Assembly: GCA_002712305.1 (NCBI GenBank)
Contig: PATE01000144.1
Coordinates: forward strand, 1-23,294
From: Gemmatimonadota bacterium
GTDB lineage: Bacteria > Latescibacterota > UBA2968 > UBA8231
Length of the DNA stretch: 23,294 nt
Direction of reading: 5' to 3'
This document shows positions 1-8,050 of the stretch, one piece after another; the first letter of the stretch is position 1; every line of letters begins with the position of its first letter. Below the pieces are notes generated by a model. The model ran no database searches. It was not told the DNA's origin and worked only from the letters and a program-made list of their open reading frames with translations. A program made the position numbers and the translations under genes.

Positions 1-526
1 CATCGGCGGGCACGGGGAAACGAGTCATTTCGATGTATTCGCAAACCAGCTCCGCGTCGATATCCACGAGCGTGTTGCTGCCGAACCGCTCCTGCACGAA
101 CTGTTTTCCTCGATCAACGTGGTACGGCGTCAGTTGTGCGTCCGTTTTCTCTGGGTCGAGAGCCACCGTTTCGGTTCCTACGCCGGTCGCACAAACTCCG
201 TTGCCATCGAGACGACAGACACCGCGCACATAGCCGATGTCATGACACAGAAGAGCGGTGAGGAAGTGGGCCCATTCCCGAGGGCTGACGCCCCCATCCA
301 GGTGTTTGCCGAGCAGAATCTGCTGACCCACGGTCGTGACGAGCATCGTGTGTTCGATGTCGTGATAGAGCATGTCCGAGTTGGCAATGTTCTCAAGGGC
401 AAGACGACCGATCCAGTTCACGTAGTTCCCGTAGATCGGTTCGAGTGCGCCGAAGGCGCCCTTGTAGTCGTCCTCGAGGCTCTTAGAGAACCGGTTGATG
501 GTCAGGTATTTAAAGTTGTAAAGCAT
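1..526 (-). CDS. HD-domain metal-dependent phosphohydrolase (3' end outside window)
   Basis: The frame reads leftward and leaves the window, so only the first 175 residues are visible. Metal-binding histidine/aspartate motifs typical of the HD superfamily are present: Y-H-D-I-E-H at residues 54-59 and C-H-D-I-G-Y at 94-99, with H95-D96 as the defining HD pair. The start is set by ATG at 526, since an in-frame TAA lies six codons upstream (542-544); the Shine-Dalgarno is weak. HD enzymes usually hydrolyse phosphomonoesters or phosphodiesters of nucleotides; the substrate cannot be read from sequence. It lies 149 bases downstream of the TIM-barrel gene on the same strand, so co-transcription is possible. 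The overall pattern resembles a family of stand-alone bacterial HD proteins. Family assignment is confident; function is not. Confidence 0.85.
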   Translation of the reverse strand, partial: MLYNFKYLTINRFSKSLEDDYKGAFGALEPIYGNYVNWIGRLALENIANSDMLYHDIEHTMLVTTVGQQILLGKHLDGGVSPREWAHFLTALLCHDIGYVRGVCRLDGNGVCATGVGTETVALDPEKTDAQLTPYHVDRGKQFVQERFGSNTLVDIDAELVCEYIEMTRFPVPAD

Positions 527-675
527 CTGAGCTCGGCAATCTTACGCGTGGTGTTGCAGGGCCCAACGCAACGACACCATGCTGGATGTCGTGTACTCGC
601 CGGGCGTGACGGTCTCAACAAGCTACACCGTGGGAGATGGGACGTCACATTGTCGTTCGCTGCCCGAGGCACACT

Positions 676-1680
676 CTACGCTGCCAGGACCGTGCAGGCG
701 GCGGCCGTCGTCTCCCGCACCTGATCGACGGTACCCATTCCATACAGTGTAGAGGCAATTCCAACGTCGTTGAAGACATAATCGAAGGCGGGAGTCCCCA
801 GATCCCTCCCTCCGGCCAGTGGTTTGATGGCGATCACAGGCTTTCGGGACTGACGAATCGCGTCGAGGGCCAGCTCTCGTGTGGGGAACATGTAGTGCCC
901 CAGTCGGTTGACGGGGGTAAGATAGGCATCCACATCAATGCCTTCGGTCTCCAACAGCGGGATCGTCACTCCCGCATGATGGACACTCGTGATCACCGTA
1001 TCGAAACGACCTCTCAGGAAGGCGATGTACTCCCGGATCAGATCGAAGCGCCCTGTCATCGCCAGCAGATCGATCTCAGCACCGGGGTCGGCGACGAGAA
1101 TCTCACATCCGGCGAAGAATCCGAGATACTGTTCCAGGACGCCATAGTCGATCTCAAAGCGTGACGCTTCTTCTTCGGTGTAGGGTGCCACGATATCGGG
1201 GGTGACCAGATTGTCCATGGATCCCGCCAACGTGTATCGAAGGATCTCATCCTGCTTGATCTTTTCCCGGAATGCGTCGCCACCGACACGCTCGTCGTGG
1301 GCATAGAAGGTGGCATGCGCCTGTTTGGCGTAGGAGACGATCTCTCCATCCAGCGTGACGGGGATCAGGATATAGGGCAGCAAGCCGATCTGCGTATCTG
1401 TTCGACGCTCCGTCTCCCAGACCGCCTGTAGATGGAGCCGATCGAGATGAGGAATCATGTGGTCCACCTGTGCCGTGGTCACGCCGAACTCTTCGACGGC
1501 AACACGCAGCACGTCAACGACCTGACCAACGGTGCCGAACCTTCGCAGATTGTCGGCGTCGCGTTCGGCGTCCTGATAGGAACAGCCATCATAGGGGTGG
1601 ATTCCCATGACCAGTCGAGGCACCTGTGCGGCACCGATGGACACGGTAGGAACACCACTTGCTTCGAGATAACTCTTCAT
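676..1680 (-). CDS. Uncharacterised TIM-barrel protein, aldo/keto reductase-like
   Basis: 334 residues, soluble, with no signal peptide or membrane segment. I do not recognise a named family. The alternating strand/helix pattern and the C-terminal part (P-V-I-A-I-K-P-L-A-G-G-R around 285-296, then a segment ending G-M-G-T-V-D-Q-V near 320) resemble the last strands of the aldo/keto reductase barrel, where a Gly-Met-rich turn precedes the final helix. The usual catalytic Asp-Tyr-Lys-His tetrad is not evident, so an oxidoreductase role should not be assumed. ATG 1680 is preceded by AAGG at a suitable distance. The HD phosphohydrolase gene follows it on the same strand and an amidase gene diverges upstream, suggesting a small metabolic neighbourhood of unknown substrate. 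Confidence 0.75.
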   Translation of the reverse strand: MKSYLEASGVPTVSIGAAQVPRLVMGIHPYDGCSYQDAERDADNLRRFGTVGQVVDVLRVAVEEFGVTTAQVDHMIPHLDRLHLQAVWETERRTDTQIGLLPYILIPVTLDGEIVSYAKQAHATFYAHDERVGGDAFREKIKQDEILRYTLAGSMDNLVTPDIVAPYTEEEASRFEIDYGVLEQYLGFFAGCEILVADPGAEIDLLAMTGRFDLIREYIAFLRGRFDTVITSVHHAGVTIPLLETEGIDVDAYLTPVNRLGHYMFPTRELALDAIRQSRKPVIAIKPLAGGRDLGTPAFDYVFNDVGIASTLYGMGTVDQVRETTAAACTVLAA

Positions 1681-1896
1681 TGCTCAAACCTTGTAGAAAC
1701 CGCCGGGTAGGCGGGCGCCATAGACATGAGACGAACCGGTTTGCCGAAGGGCGATACTGTTTGTCGAGGCAGAAGAAAGGGATCGTCGCAGAATGGCACC
1801 AGCGAATCGACTCTCGTGCAGACAACTCAGACACCGTAGACTTCAAACCCTCACCGTGAACACGCCTGTCAGTGGACCGAAACACATGGGTAGCGT
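1681..1896. other. Divergent intergenic region
   Basis: 216 bases between the divergent TIM-barrel (minus) and amidase (plus) genes; promoters for both should lie here. I see a short GC hairpin near 1700-1714 (CCGCC, five-base loop, GGCGG). I do not find a convincing sigma-70 -35/-10 pair on either strand, and no substantial coding frame. Confidence 0.4.
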
Positions 1897-3402
1897 ATGA
1901 GTTTGGGCGACGAGCTGGCCTACATGTCAGCCACACAGCTGGCCCAGCGCATTCGGAATCGAGACCTATCTCCCATCGAGGTCGTCGATGCCGTGATCGA
2001 ACGAATCGATGCGCGCAATTCGGACCTGAATGCCGTCGTATTTCGCGGCTACGACGATGCCAGAAAACAGGCTGTGGAGGCTGATCGAGCGGTCGCGGCC
2101 AAGGAAGCCTTGGGGCCATTACACGGCGTGCCGACGCTGATGAAGGATCTGTTCGATTTCAAGCCGGGTTGGATTACCACCTTTGGTGGCATGAGCGCCT
2201 TTGCCGACTTCGTGCCGGACTTCTACTGTGCCTATGCGGAACGCATGGAAGCCGCGGGCGCCATCCTATTGGGCAAGACAAACAGTCCGGTCCTTGGGTA
2301 TCGAGGCACGTGCGACAACTATTTGTTTGGCCCTTCGCGCAATCCCTTCGACACGACCAGGAACACGGGTGGATCCTCCGGTGGCAGTGCCGCCGCAGTG
2401 GCCGATGGGTGGGTGCCGATCGCCGAAGGCACCGACGGGGGCGGGTCCATCCGCATTCCCGCAGCCTGGTGTGGCGTCGTTGGATACAAGGCTTCCCTCG
2501 GCCGTGTTCCTTTACTGGTCCGGCCCAATGCTTTCATGGGAGACGCCCCCTTCATCTTCGAAGGACCGATCACCCGTAGCGTGGATGATGCGGCATTGGC
2601 CGTCACAGCCTTGTCGGGGTATCACCCGCGCGATCCTTACAGTCTGACCGAAGACGTCGACCTGTCGTCGGCGACGAAACGACCCATCGATGGCTGGAGA
2701 ATCGGCTATAGCGCAACCCTCGATGTGTTCCCTGTTGAATCTGCAGTCGCCGACGTGGTGGAGGAAGCGGTAGGCGCCTTCTCGCAAGCAGGAGCCCATG
2801 TGGAACCCGTCGAATTGGGCATTCAGCGATCCCACATGGAGTTGGCCGATCTGTGGTGTCGCCTCATCATGCCCGCCTCCCTGTCCACATTCGAGGTCTT
2901 CAAGTCCCAGGGAATCGACATCCTCGGCGATCATCGTCACGACCTGCCCCCTGAACTGCAGGCGTGGGTCGAACAGTGCATAGACATGCGTGTCGTCGAT
3001 TTCTATCGGGATCAAGGCATCCGTTCAGAGATTTTCGACGCTGTGCAGAATGTGTTCGAAGACTACGACCTGCTGATCTCACCAACCCTGGCCTGCATGC
3101 CCGTTGAGAACGCTACAGACGGCAATACGCTGGGGCCTGAATCCATCAACGGTGAGCCGGTGAATCGATTGATCGGCTGGTGTATGACGTATTTCACCAA
3201 CTTCACCGGCCATCCATCCGCATCGATTCCTGCCGGAATGAGCCCGGATGGACTGCCGGTGGGCATGCAGATCATCGGCAGACCCGGAGCCGATGCAGAT
3301 GTGCTGGCGGCCAGCGCGGTCTTCGAGCAGCTGCGCCCCTGGCATCAGACCTATTCGGTGTGCAACGAACGCACGCCTGGCCCAAGGCGATCCTCGCCTT
3401 GA
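1897..3402 (+). CDS. Amidase signature family hydrolase
   Basis: 501 residues, normal length for an amidase-signature enzyme (C-N hydrolases that include bacterial amidases, GatA and fatty-acid amide hydrolase). The Ser-cisSer-Lys triad is complete: K83 in M-K-D-L, cis-serine S160 in G-G-S-S-G-G-S, and nucleophile S184 in [10 protein letters not shown]. The 24-residue spacing between the two serines matches characterised members. There is no signal peptide, so it is probably cytoplasmic. ATG 1897 is used; a second in-frame ATG at 1924 is possible because neither has a strong Shine-Dalgarno. No gatB or gatC lies beside it, and the GatA role is therefore not supported. The natural substrate is unknown. 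Confidence 0.92.
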   Translation: MSLGDELAYMSATQLAQRIRNRDLSPIEVVDAVIERIDARNSDLNAVVFRGYDDARKQAVEADRAVAAKEALGPLHGVPTLMKDLFDFKPGWITTFGGMSAFADFVPDFYCAYAERMEAAGAILLGKTNSPVLGYRGTCDNYLFGPSRNPFDTTRNTGGSSGGSAAAVADGWVPIAEGTDGGGSIRIPAAWCGVVGYKASLGRVPLLVRPNAFMGDAPFIFEGPITRSVDDAALAVTALSGYHPRDPYSLTEDVDLSSATKRPIDGWRIGYSATLDVFPVESAVADVVEEAVGAFSQAGAHVEPVELGIQRSHMELADLWCRLIMPASLSTFEVFKSQGIDILGDHRHDLPPELQAWVEQCIDMRVVDFYRDQGIRSEIFDAVQNVFEDYDLLISPTLACMPVENATDGNTLGPESINGEPVNRLIGWCMTYFTNFTGHPSASIPAGMSPDGLPVGMQIIGRPGADADVLAASAVFEQLRPWHQTYSVCNERTPGPRRSSP

Positions 3403-3413
3403 TCCGTCGTCAG

Positions 3414-3447
3414 AAAAAACAGGGAGCCACGCTCAATCGCGTAACTC
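3414..3447 (-). terminator. Rho-independent terminator of the tRNA operon
   Basis: Read on the minus strand just after tRNA-Leu: a 9-bp stem (GAGTTACGC with GCGTGGCTC, including two G-U pairs) with a six-base loop, then CCTG and a run of six T. The stem occupies 3424-3447 and the T-run 3414-3419. Confidence 0.65.
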
Positions 3448-3459
3448 GCTGTGAGTGAC

Positions 3460-3548
3460 TGGTACCGAGGGCGGGGCTCGAACCCGCACGGGCAAATATG
3501 CCCAGCGGATTTTAAGTCCGCTGCGTCTACCAATTCCGCCACCCCGGC
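3460..3548 (-). tRNA. tRNA-Leu (anticodon TAA)
   Basis: 89 bases including an encoded CCA (complement of 3460-3462). It has a 7-bp acceptor stem (GCCGGGG with a G-U closing pair), the D-arm sequence TGGCGGAATTGGTAGACGC, an anticodon loop with TAA and a long variable arm (a class II tRNA, as expected for leucine). The T-arm contains GGTTCGAGCC. It lies downstream of tRNA-Cys on the same strand. Confidence 0.95.
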
Positions 3549-3572
3549 AGATCTAAGCAGAAAGTACAACAT

Positions 3573-3609
3573 AAACGGCCCCTCTCGCCCGTTGACGAGG
3601 GAGCCGTTT
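3573..3609 (-). other. Hairpin between tRNA-Cys and tRNA-Leu
   Basis: Seven perfect outer base pairs (AAACGGC with GCCGTTT) enclose a further imperfect CCCTCG/CGAG-rich stem. No strong T-run follows on either strand. A processing structure in the tRNA precursor or a partial terminator are both possible. Confidence 0.5.
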
Positions 3610-3616
3610 AGAAAAC

Positions 3617-3690
3617 TGGAGGCGGCGCCCGGAATCGAACCGGGGATATGGGCTTTGCAGGCCCTTGCCTTACCACTTGGCCACGCCGCC
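3617..3690 (-). tRNA. tRNA-Cys (anticodon GCA)
   Basis: 74 bases including encoded CCA (complement of 3617-3619). The acceptor stem GGCGGCG/CGCCGCC is perfect, the discriminator base is U as expected for cysteine, the anticodon loop is CTGCAAA and the T-arm contains GGTTCGATTCC. It is the first gene of a Cys-Leu tRNA unit. Confidence 0.95.
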
Positions 3691-3707
3691 GCGAGAAGCA
3701 AGACGAG

Positions 3708-3736
3708 AAAGTAGCCAGCAGCCAAGCTGCTGTCAA
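3708..3736 (-). promoter_or_regulatory. Sigma-70-type promoter of the tRNA-Cys/tRNA-Leu unit
   Basis: On the minus strand a perfect -35 TTGACA (3731-3736) is separated by exactly 17 bases from TACTTT (3708-3713), which lies 17 bases upstream of the mature tRNA-Cys 5' end. The -10 matches the consensus at only three of six positions, but its position is ideal for a stable-RNA promoter. Confidence 0.6.
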
Positions 3737-3910
3737 TGCAGGCACTTGCGCGCTTTTTCGCGGTTGAGTGAGAGCACAAAAATCACCCTACTCGAGGTTC
3801 GGTGGTTCTGCTATATTCTGACCGCCAAACGTACAGAACCCGTGCGCCTCGCTTTCTCCCCGAGGCGCCGTGCACAAAAACACCCACAATCCCCCCGGAC
3901 TGAGTCGTCC

Positions 3911-4705
3911 ATGCGGCAGTATCTCGATCTTGTCGAGCGAATCATTGATCATGGCGTGGCCAAGTCGGATCGCACCGGCGTGGGCACACGTGCCGTTTTT
4001 GGTCATCAGATGCGTTTTGACCTGGCTGACGGCTTCCCAGTACTGACGACGAAGAAGCTTCATCTGCGATCGATTATCCACGAACTATTGTGGTTTCTCG
4101 CAGGCGACACCAATGTCGACTATCTGCATCAGCACGACGTCAAGATTTGGGACGAGTGGGCCGATGAAGATGGAAACCTGGGACCGATCTACGGGCACCA
4201 GTGGCGTTCGTGGGGGACGCCCGACGGCCAGACGATCGATCAGATTCAATCTCTTCTCGATCGAATTGGCAGCGATCCGGACAGTCGGCGCTTGTTGGTT
4301 TCAGCGTGGAATGTGGGAGAGATCGAACAGATGGCGCTGCCACCCTGTCACTGCCTGTTTCAGTTCTTCGTCGGCGACGGCAAGCTCAGCTGCCAGCTCT
4401 ATCAGCGCAGTTGCGATGTCGGGCTCGGCGTGCCCTTCAATATCGCCAGCTACAGCCTGCTCACGATGATGATCGCCCAGGTCACGGGTCTTCAACCCGG
4501 AGAATTCGTGTGGACGGGTGGTGATGTGCACATCTACAACAATCACATCGACCCCCTTCAGCAACAGCTGACCCGCGAGCCTCGGGAGTTGCCCCGCATG
4601 ATGATCGTCGACCGCGGTCAGGATCTGTTCGGCTTCAACTTCGACGACTTCAAGCTCGTCGGCTATCGCCCCCATCCGACCATCAAAATGGCGATTGCGG
4701 TCTGA
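3911..4705 (+). CDS. thyA: Thymidylate synthase
   Basis: 264 residues, exactly the length of E. coli ThyA. It converts dUMP to dTMP using 5,10-methylene-tetrahydrofolate in the cytoplasm. The catalytic cysteine is C146 in A-L-P-P-C-H-C; R21 and the R126-R127 phosphate-binding pair are present, as are the W-x-L-x-G-D-T region and the C-terminal K-M-A-I-A-V that closes the active site. ATG 3911 gives the canonical M-R-Q-Y-L start; extending the frame upstream would run into the tRNA genes on the other strand. A TATATT at 3812-3817 could be a -10 element, but I see no good -35. The prephenate dehydratase gene follows within a few bases, implying co-transcription. Confidence 0.98.
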   Translation: MRQYLDLVERIIDHGVAKSDRTGVGTRAVFGHQMRFDLADGFPVLTTKKLHLRSIIHELLWFLAGDTNVDYLHQHDVKIWDEWADEDGNLGPIYGHQWRSWGTPDGQTIDQIQSLLDRIGSDPDSRRLLVSAWNVGEIEQMALPPCHCLFQFFVGDGKLSCQLYQRSCDVGLGVPFNIASYSLLTMMIAQVTGLQPGEFVWTGGDVHIYNNHIDPLQQQLTREPRELPRMMIVDRGQDLFGFNFDDFKLVGYRPHPTIKMAIAV

Positions 4706-4709
4706 GGCT

Positions 4710-5570
4710 GTGAGTCTCGCCATCGCCATTCAGGGCGAATTGGGTAGCAACAGTGAGTTGGCCGTGCGCGAGTTTTTCTCTGACCGCGTATCCTCCCCAA
4801 CCATCGTCCCCTGCCGCACATTCGACGAGTTGTTTGATGCTGTCCATGACGGCGTGGCCGATGGGGCCATGGCTCCCCTTGAAAACTCCCTGGCAGGCAG
4901 CATCCACGAAGTGTGGCGTCTGTTGGTCGAGCGTCCCCTACCTGTTTTCGGTGAACTTCGACTGCGGATCACGCATTGTCTGATTGGATTGCCCGGAACC
5001 GAACTTGGACAAATCAGGCATGTGCGCTCTCATCCTCAAGCCCTTGCTCAGTGTGAGAGATTTCTGCACGAGCTTGCCGATGTAGAAGTCGAAGCGGTCT
5101 ACGATACGGCGGGCGCCGTACAGATGCTGGCCAAATCCGGTGGTCCCCACGACGCGGCCATCGCCTCAGCACAGGCAGCCATCGACCACCACATGCACAT
5201 CATCGCTCGCGACCTGTCGGAGGGAGAGAACTTCACGCGTTTTCTCCTCCTCGGAGATGTCGCCGCCGACCAGCCGGGCGACTGCCGCAAGACAACCCTC
5301 GTTCTACAGATGGCTGATAGCGCTGCAGGAATGGCTGCGGTCATGACGCATTTACAGAACCATGATCTTCAGGTGCTGAAGGTAGAGACACACAAACGCC
5401 CGGGCGTGCCGTGGTCATACGATGTCTACCTCGAGGTCGCGGGCACCACATCCGAAACAGAGACACAGGCAGCTATCGAAGGCCTCCATACCTTCTCTGC
5501 GGCCTGCCACCTGATTGGCTCCTATCCGATGGGCCAGGACATCGAACCGCGAATCCAGACCAGATCCTGA
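4710..5570 (+). CDS. pheA: Prephenate dehydratase with C-terminal ACT domain
   Basis: About 286 residues. It decarboxylates and dehydrates prephenate to phenylpyruvate, the committed step of phenylalanine synthesis. The catalytic domain (about 3-180) shows P-L-E-N-S-L-A-G-S-I-H and the T-R-F motif at 176-178 containing the conserved catalytic threonine. The ACT domain (about 195-275) has a variant E-T-H-K-R-P in place of the usual E-S-R-P phenylalanine-binding motif, so feedback inhibition is likely but may be altered. GTG 4710 places the protein start where family members begin; TTG 4695 is an alternative that would overlap thyA. It is monofunctional, with no chorismate mutase domain. It ends tail to tail with a response-regulator gene. 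Confidence 0.93.
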   Translation: MSLAIAIQGELGSNSELAVREFFSDRVSSPTIVPCRTFDELFDAVHDGVADGAMAPLENSLAGSIHEVWRLLVERPLPVFGELRLRITHCLIGLPGTELGQIRHVRSHPQALAQCERFLHELADVEVEAVYDTAGAVQMLAKSGGPHDAAIASAQAAIDHHMHIIARDLSEGENFTRFLLLGDVAADQPGDCRKTTLVLQMADSAAGMAAVMTHLQNHDLQVLKVETHKRPGVPWSYDVYLEVAGTTSETETQAAIEGLHTFSAACHLIGSYPMGQDIEPRIQTRS

Positions 5571-5887
5571 CGGTTACCGGTGGCGGTAGTAGGTGGTGTG
5601 GGCTTCGCGCTCGCACACAAATTCTGCTTGTTGTTCCTCGTCGTCAGCATGACAACGGGCATGTCGGCCGTTGAGGGGGTCTGACGCACAAGTTGGAGTA
5701 ACTCGAAGCCAGACATATTCGGCATGTTCCAGTCCGTCAACAGCAGGTCGAAGCTGGATTCCTCCAGGTGATCCCAGGCTTCGAGTCCGTCAGCGGCCTC
5801 GACGATCTCCTCATATCCCAATCCGGTCAGCATCTGTTTGACGATGCCTCGCAGGGGTGTGGAATCCTCGACGAGCAGAACCTTCAT
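5522..5887 (-). CDS. Truncated CheY-like response regulator receiver
   Basis: The first 87 residues are a clear receiver domain: M-K-V-L-L-V-E-D at the start with acidic E7/D8, phospho-acceptor D52 in L-T-D-W-N-M-P, and the switch T82/T83. After T-T-R-N-N-K the similarity stops. The remaining 34 residues are Pro/Thr/Ser-rich and partly antisense to the end of the prephenate dehydratase gene. The conserved lysine and K-P-F segment of strand 5 and the last helix are absent. A shift of frame at the A-A-C repeat would instead end at a TAA at 5574-5576, only 3 bases beyond the opposing stop codon. ATG 5887 is chosen because GGAG lies 7 bases upstream. It is probably a broken or truncated gene; phosphotransfer competence is doubtful. 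Confidence 0.6.
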   Translation of the reverse strand: MKVLLVEDSTPLRGIVKQMLTGLGYEEIVEAADGLEAWDHLEESSFDLLLTDWNMPNMSGFELLQLVRQTPSTADMPVVMLTTRNNKQNLCASAKPTPPTTATGNRQDLVWIRGSMSWPIG

Positions 5888-5985
5888 GCACGAACTCCAA
5901 GACGGGTGAGACGACAACTTCCTGCGGACGAACTACAGCTTCAGATTCTAATTAAACCGTTACGCAGACCATCGCCAGCACTGAA

Positions 5986-6020
5986 GAGCGTGACCGCTCC
6001 AACCGAGGAGCGCGACCGCT
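5986..6020. repeat. Short direct repeat at the end of the pilin-like gene
   Basis: GAGCG(T/C)GACCGCT occurs at 5986-5998 and 6008-6020, differing at one base. The first copy also folds as GAGCG/CGCTC with a four-base loop. It lies at and just after the stop codon of the minus-strand gene ending at 6020, so it may be a degenerate transcription-end structure. Confidence 0.4.
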
Positions 6021-6382
6021 TAATCCTGCACGATACGCCGGACGGTGGGCGCCGAAGAATCGATCCCCCAACTGCCCGACTCACCGTCGGCATCCAGATC
6101 AGCGTGGACGACCACACGAAACCCTTCCGACTCGACGCGCGCTTCCCACCGATACAGATCGAGCCACTGCAGATAGTCGCGGTAGGTTTCATCCTCGAGG
6201 GCGAAGTAGCTGCCGTGACGGCGGAAGTGCGTGGCTTGCAGGTAGTAGAGCTGTTCCAATCCGGCTTCGAGTTGAATCTCTGCGCGACCGGCGGGTGTAA
6301 TCTTCGAGAAGTGGACGATGCCGAGTGCCAGCAAAGCCAGGACAAGCAAGACGATCTCGACACTCACCACGATTTGCCGCAA
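6020..6382 (-). CDS. Small membrane-anchored pilin-like protein
   Basis: 120 residues with one N-terminal hydrophobic helix (about 3-25, V-V-S-V-E-I-V-L-L-V-L-A-L-L-A-L), then an amphipathic stretch (L-E-A-G-L-E-Q-L-Y-Y-L-Q-A-T-H) followed by H-G-S-Y. That architecture is typical of type IV pilins and pseudopilins. The canonical prepilin peptidase site (Gly-Phe-Thr with Glu at +5) is not recognisable, so the assignment is structural inference. The C-terminal half contains an acidic D-L-D-A-D-G-E turn. The start is TTG 6382 with AGGGA about nine bases upstream. It follows the Ig-like lipoprotein gene by 48 bases and probably shares its transcript. Confidence 0.6.
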   Translation of the reverse strand: MRQIVVSVEIVLLVLALLALGIVHFSKITPAGRAEIQLEAGLEQLYYLQATHFRRHGSYFALEDETYRDYLQWLDLYRWEARVESEGFRVVVHADLDADGESGSWGIDSSAPTVRRIVQD

Positions 6383-6383
6383 G

Positions 6384-6413
6384 AGATTGCTTCCCTGGGT
6401 AGATTGCTTCCCT
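6384..6413. repeat. Tandem 13-base repeat containing duplicated ribosome-binding sequence
   Basis: AGATTGCTTCCCT occurs at 6384-6396 and 6401-6413 (period 17). On the minus strand each copy reads AGGGAAGCAATCT. The copy nearest the TTG start of the pilin-like gene is well placed as a Shine-Dalgarno; the other is a duplicate further upstream. Confidence 0.7.
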
Positions 6414-6430
6414 GAGTGACGATCTGCCCG

Positions 6431-8050
6431 TCAATGGATGTGCAGGTCTGCTTTCGTCGTCGTGGACGGTCTCAACTCGACGGATCCCAGCCAGCCAAAC
6501 GGCTCCGCTGGACGAAAGGGTTCCACCTGGCCTGGATCGTGTTGGGCGTCACCATCCACGTCGATGAACCCGAAGATTCCATACTGACCAGGCACCAGCC
6601 TCGTCACCCTCAGCTCGGGCCCTGAGGTCTGGAAAGAATAGCGCTCTTTTGTCGTGGACGCGACGATTCGAAACCGCGCACTGTCGGACGATGAGGAGAT
6701 GGCACCCTCGAGGATGGGGCGATCGATCTCGGGAAGAACGAGGGTTTCGACGCGTATCGAATCGACCAACTCATTCCCCGCTCGGTCCGAAATGCCGGTC
6801 CACACGCCCTCAAGGATCGTAGACCCGACGACCAGAGGTTTCGTCAGTTCGTAGGCCAGATGCAGGCCGTCCCGCCAGCGCCAGCGTCCCTGGGGCACAC
6901 GCGTAGAGTCGTTCGTCTTCCATAGCCCGGGGGACGGCAACTGTGGTGACATCATCTCATCGAAGGTGAAGACGAACTCTTCCACTTCGATGGCATACTC
7001 CCCGGGTCGAATGTCGACCACCTTCGGCGGACGCGTATCCGCTCGTCTCGCCCCAGGAATCTCTGCGTCCGGCTCCCCCTCAAGGGAAACAGAAACACTA
7101 CCCACCCGGATGCGGAGGGGATAGGTTAGGTCGGACGATTGCCGGCCCGTTATCACATAGATCCGGTTTGGGTCGGTGGGCGCGTTGTGCATTCCCAGCA
7201 CCTCCAACCCATCGATCTCGACCTCTACTGACTCCGCATCGCATGCGGTGTCGAAGACCAACAAGAGTCGGTGTTCGTCCAGGGCCGTCAATTGCTGCAG
7301 AAGGGGCGCCACTACCGGTGGAGTCAGATACAGGTCGCCGGCAGCGGTTGAGTCGCTGCCATCGATCGTGACATCACCAGAGGCAAGGGCGCGGAGTTCT
7401 CTATCCCCGAGGGTCCGGTCCTTGTCCAGATCGTCAAATGCCAGGAGTCGGTATTTCGTAGTGGCCAGACGCTCGAAGTGAAAAACGCCATCGCTGCCGG
7501 TCTGCGTCGCGTAGGCGGGTGGATCATGACCGAGTCGGCCATTGAAGTATTCGAGATCGTACGCCAGAACGGAGATCCCGTGACGTGGCCCCTCCTCATC
7601 GACGACGCGCCCCATCAAAACACCGGTGTCGAGGGCGTCTCCGGTTGAGAAAGCGAACTGCTCCGATGCCTCCAATCGGTTCCCGCGACGATCCTTGGCG
7701 TCGGTGCCGATGGTGATGACGTAGGTACGGTCCTGGGCCAACCCCTGAGCCAACTTGAGCCGAAGCGTCGCTGACCCCTCCCAATCCATCTCAAAATCGG
7801 TCGCAGGTGCCACGAAGATAGCTTCCTGGGTCGTGCGTCGGTCCATGGGCTCCGAAAAATCGATCTGGATGGCCGCGTCTGTTGCCACCGACGTTTGATC
7901 TGTTGCCGGCTGCGTCGAGGCAATGCGTGGAGGCGTCTGATCGATGGGGCCACCGGTGGGTGCAGACACTTTGGCACAGGCGCCAAGAAGCAGCATGAGC
8001 AGCACGTGGTTGACCACACTGGGCCTGCAGGCGCTGGGGTCAGCTCTCAC
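6431..8050 (-). CDS. Outer-membrane-type lipoprotein with Big_5 Ig-like domains
   Basis: About 539 residues. A lipoprotein signal ends in L-L-L-G-A-C with Cys25 as the lipidation site, followed by P-T-G-G-P and T-P-P. Residues about 36-130 form a Big_5 (SbsA-type) Ig-like domain with the F-S-E-P-M-D motif. A carbohydrate-binding/CarboxypepD-like segment with a D-L-D-K-D turn follows, then a second Big_5-like module beginning D-T-R-P-P-K (F-T-F-D-E-M-M), and a C-terminal F-I-D-V-D-G-D segment. The arrangement is common in FCB-group lipoproteins of unknown role, probably structural or adhesive on the envelope. GTG 8050 is preferred because GGGGG lies 7 bases upstream and it gives a charged signal start; it overlaps the recombinase gene by 11 bases. 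GTG 8017 is the alternative. Confidence 0.8.
   Translation of the reverse strand: MRADPSACRPSVVNHVLLMLLLGACAKVSAPTGGPIDQTPPRIASTQPATDQTSVATDAAIQIDFSEPMDRRTTQEAIFVAPATDFEMDWEGSATLRLKLAQGLAQDRTYVITIGTDAKDRRGNRLEASEQFAFSTGDALDTGVLMGRVVDEEGPRHGISVLAYDLEYFNGRLGHDPPAYATQTGSDGVFHFERLATTKYRLLAFDDLDKDRTLGDRELRALASGDVTIDGSDSTAAGDLYLTPPVVAPLLQQLTALDEHRLLLVFDTACDAESVEVEIDGLEVLGMHNAPTDPNRIYVITGRQSSDLTYPLRIRVGSVSVSLEGEPDAEIPGARRADTRPPKVVDIRPGEYAIEVEEFVFTFDEMMSPQLPSPGLWKTNDSTRVPQGRWRWRDGLHLAYELTKPLVVGSTILEGVWTGISDRAGNELVDSIRVETLVLPEIDRPILEGAISSSSDSARFRIVASTTKERYSFQTSGPELRVTRLVPGQYGIFGFIDVDGDAQHDPGQVEPFRPAEPFGWLGSVELRPSTTTKADLHIH

Noticed and set aside
119-724. Plus-strand open frame over the HD phosphohydrolase gene
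   Set aside because: The minus-strand reading gives clear HD motifs; the plus-strand product has none.
5411-5674. Plus-strand extension beyond the prephenate dehydratase stop
   Set aside because: It is out of frame with the dehydratase and has no domain character.
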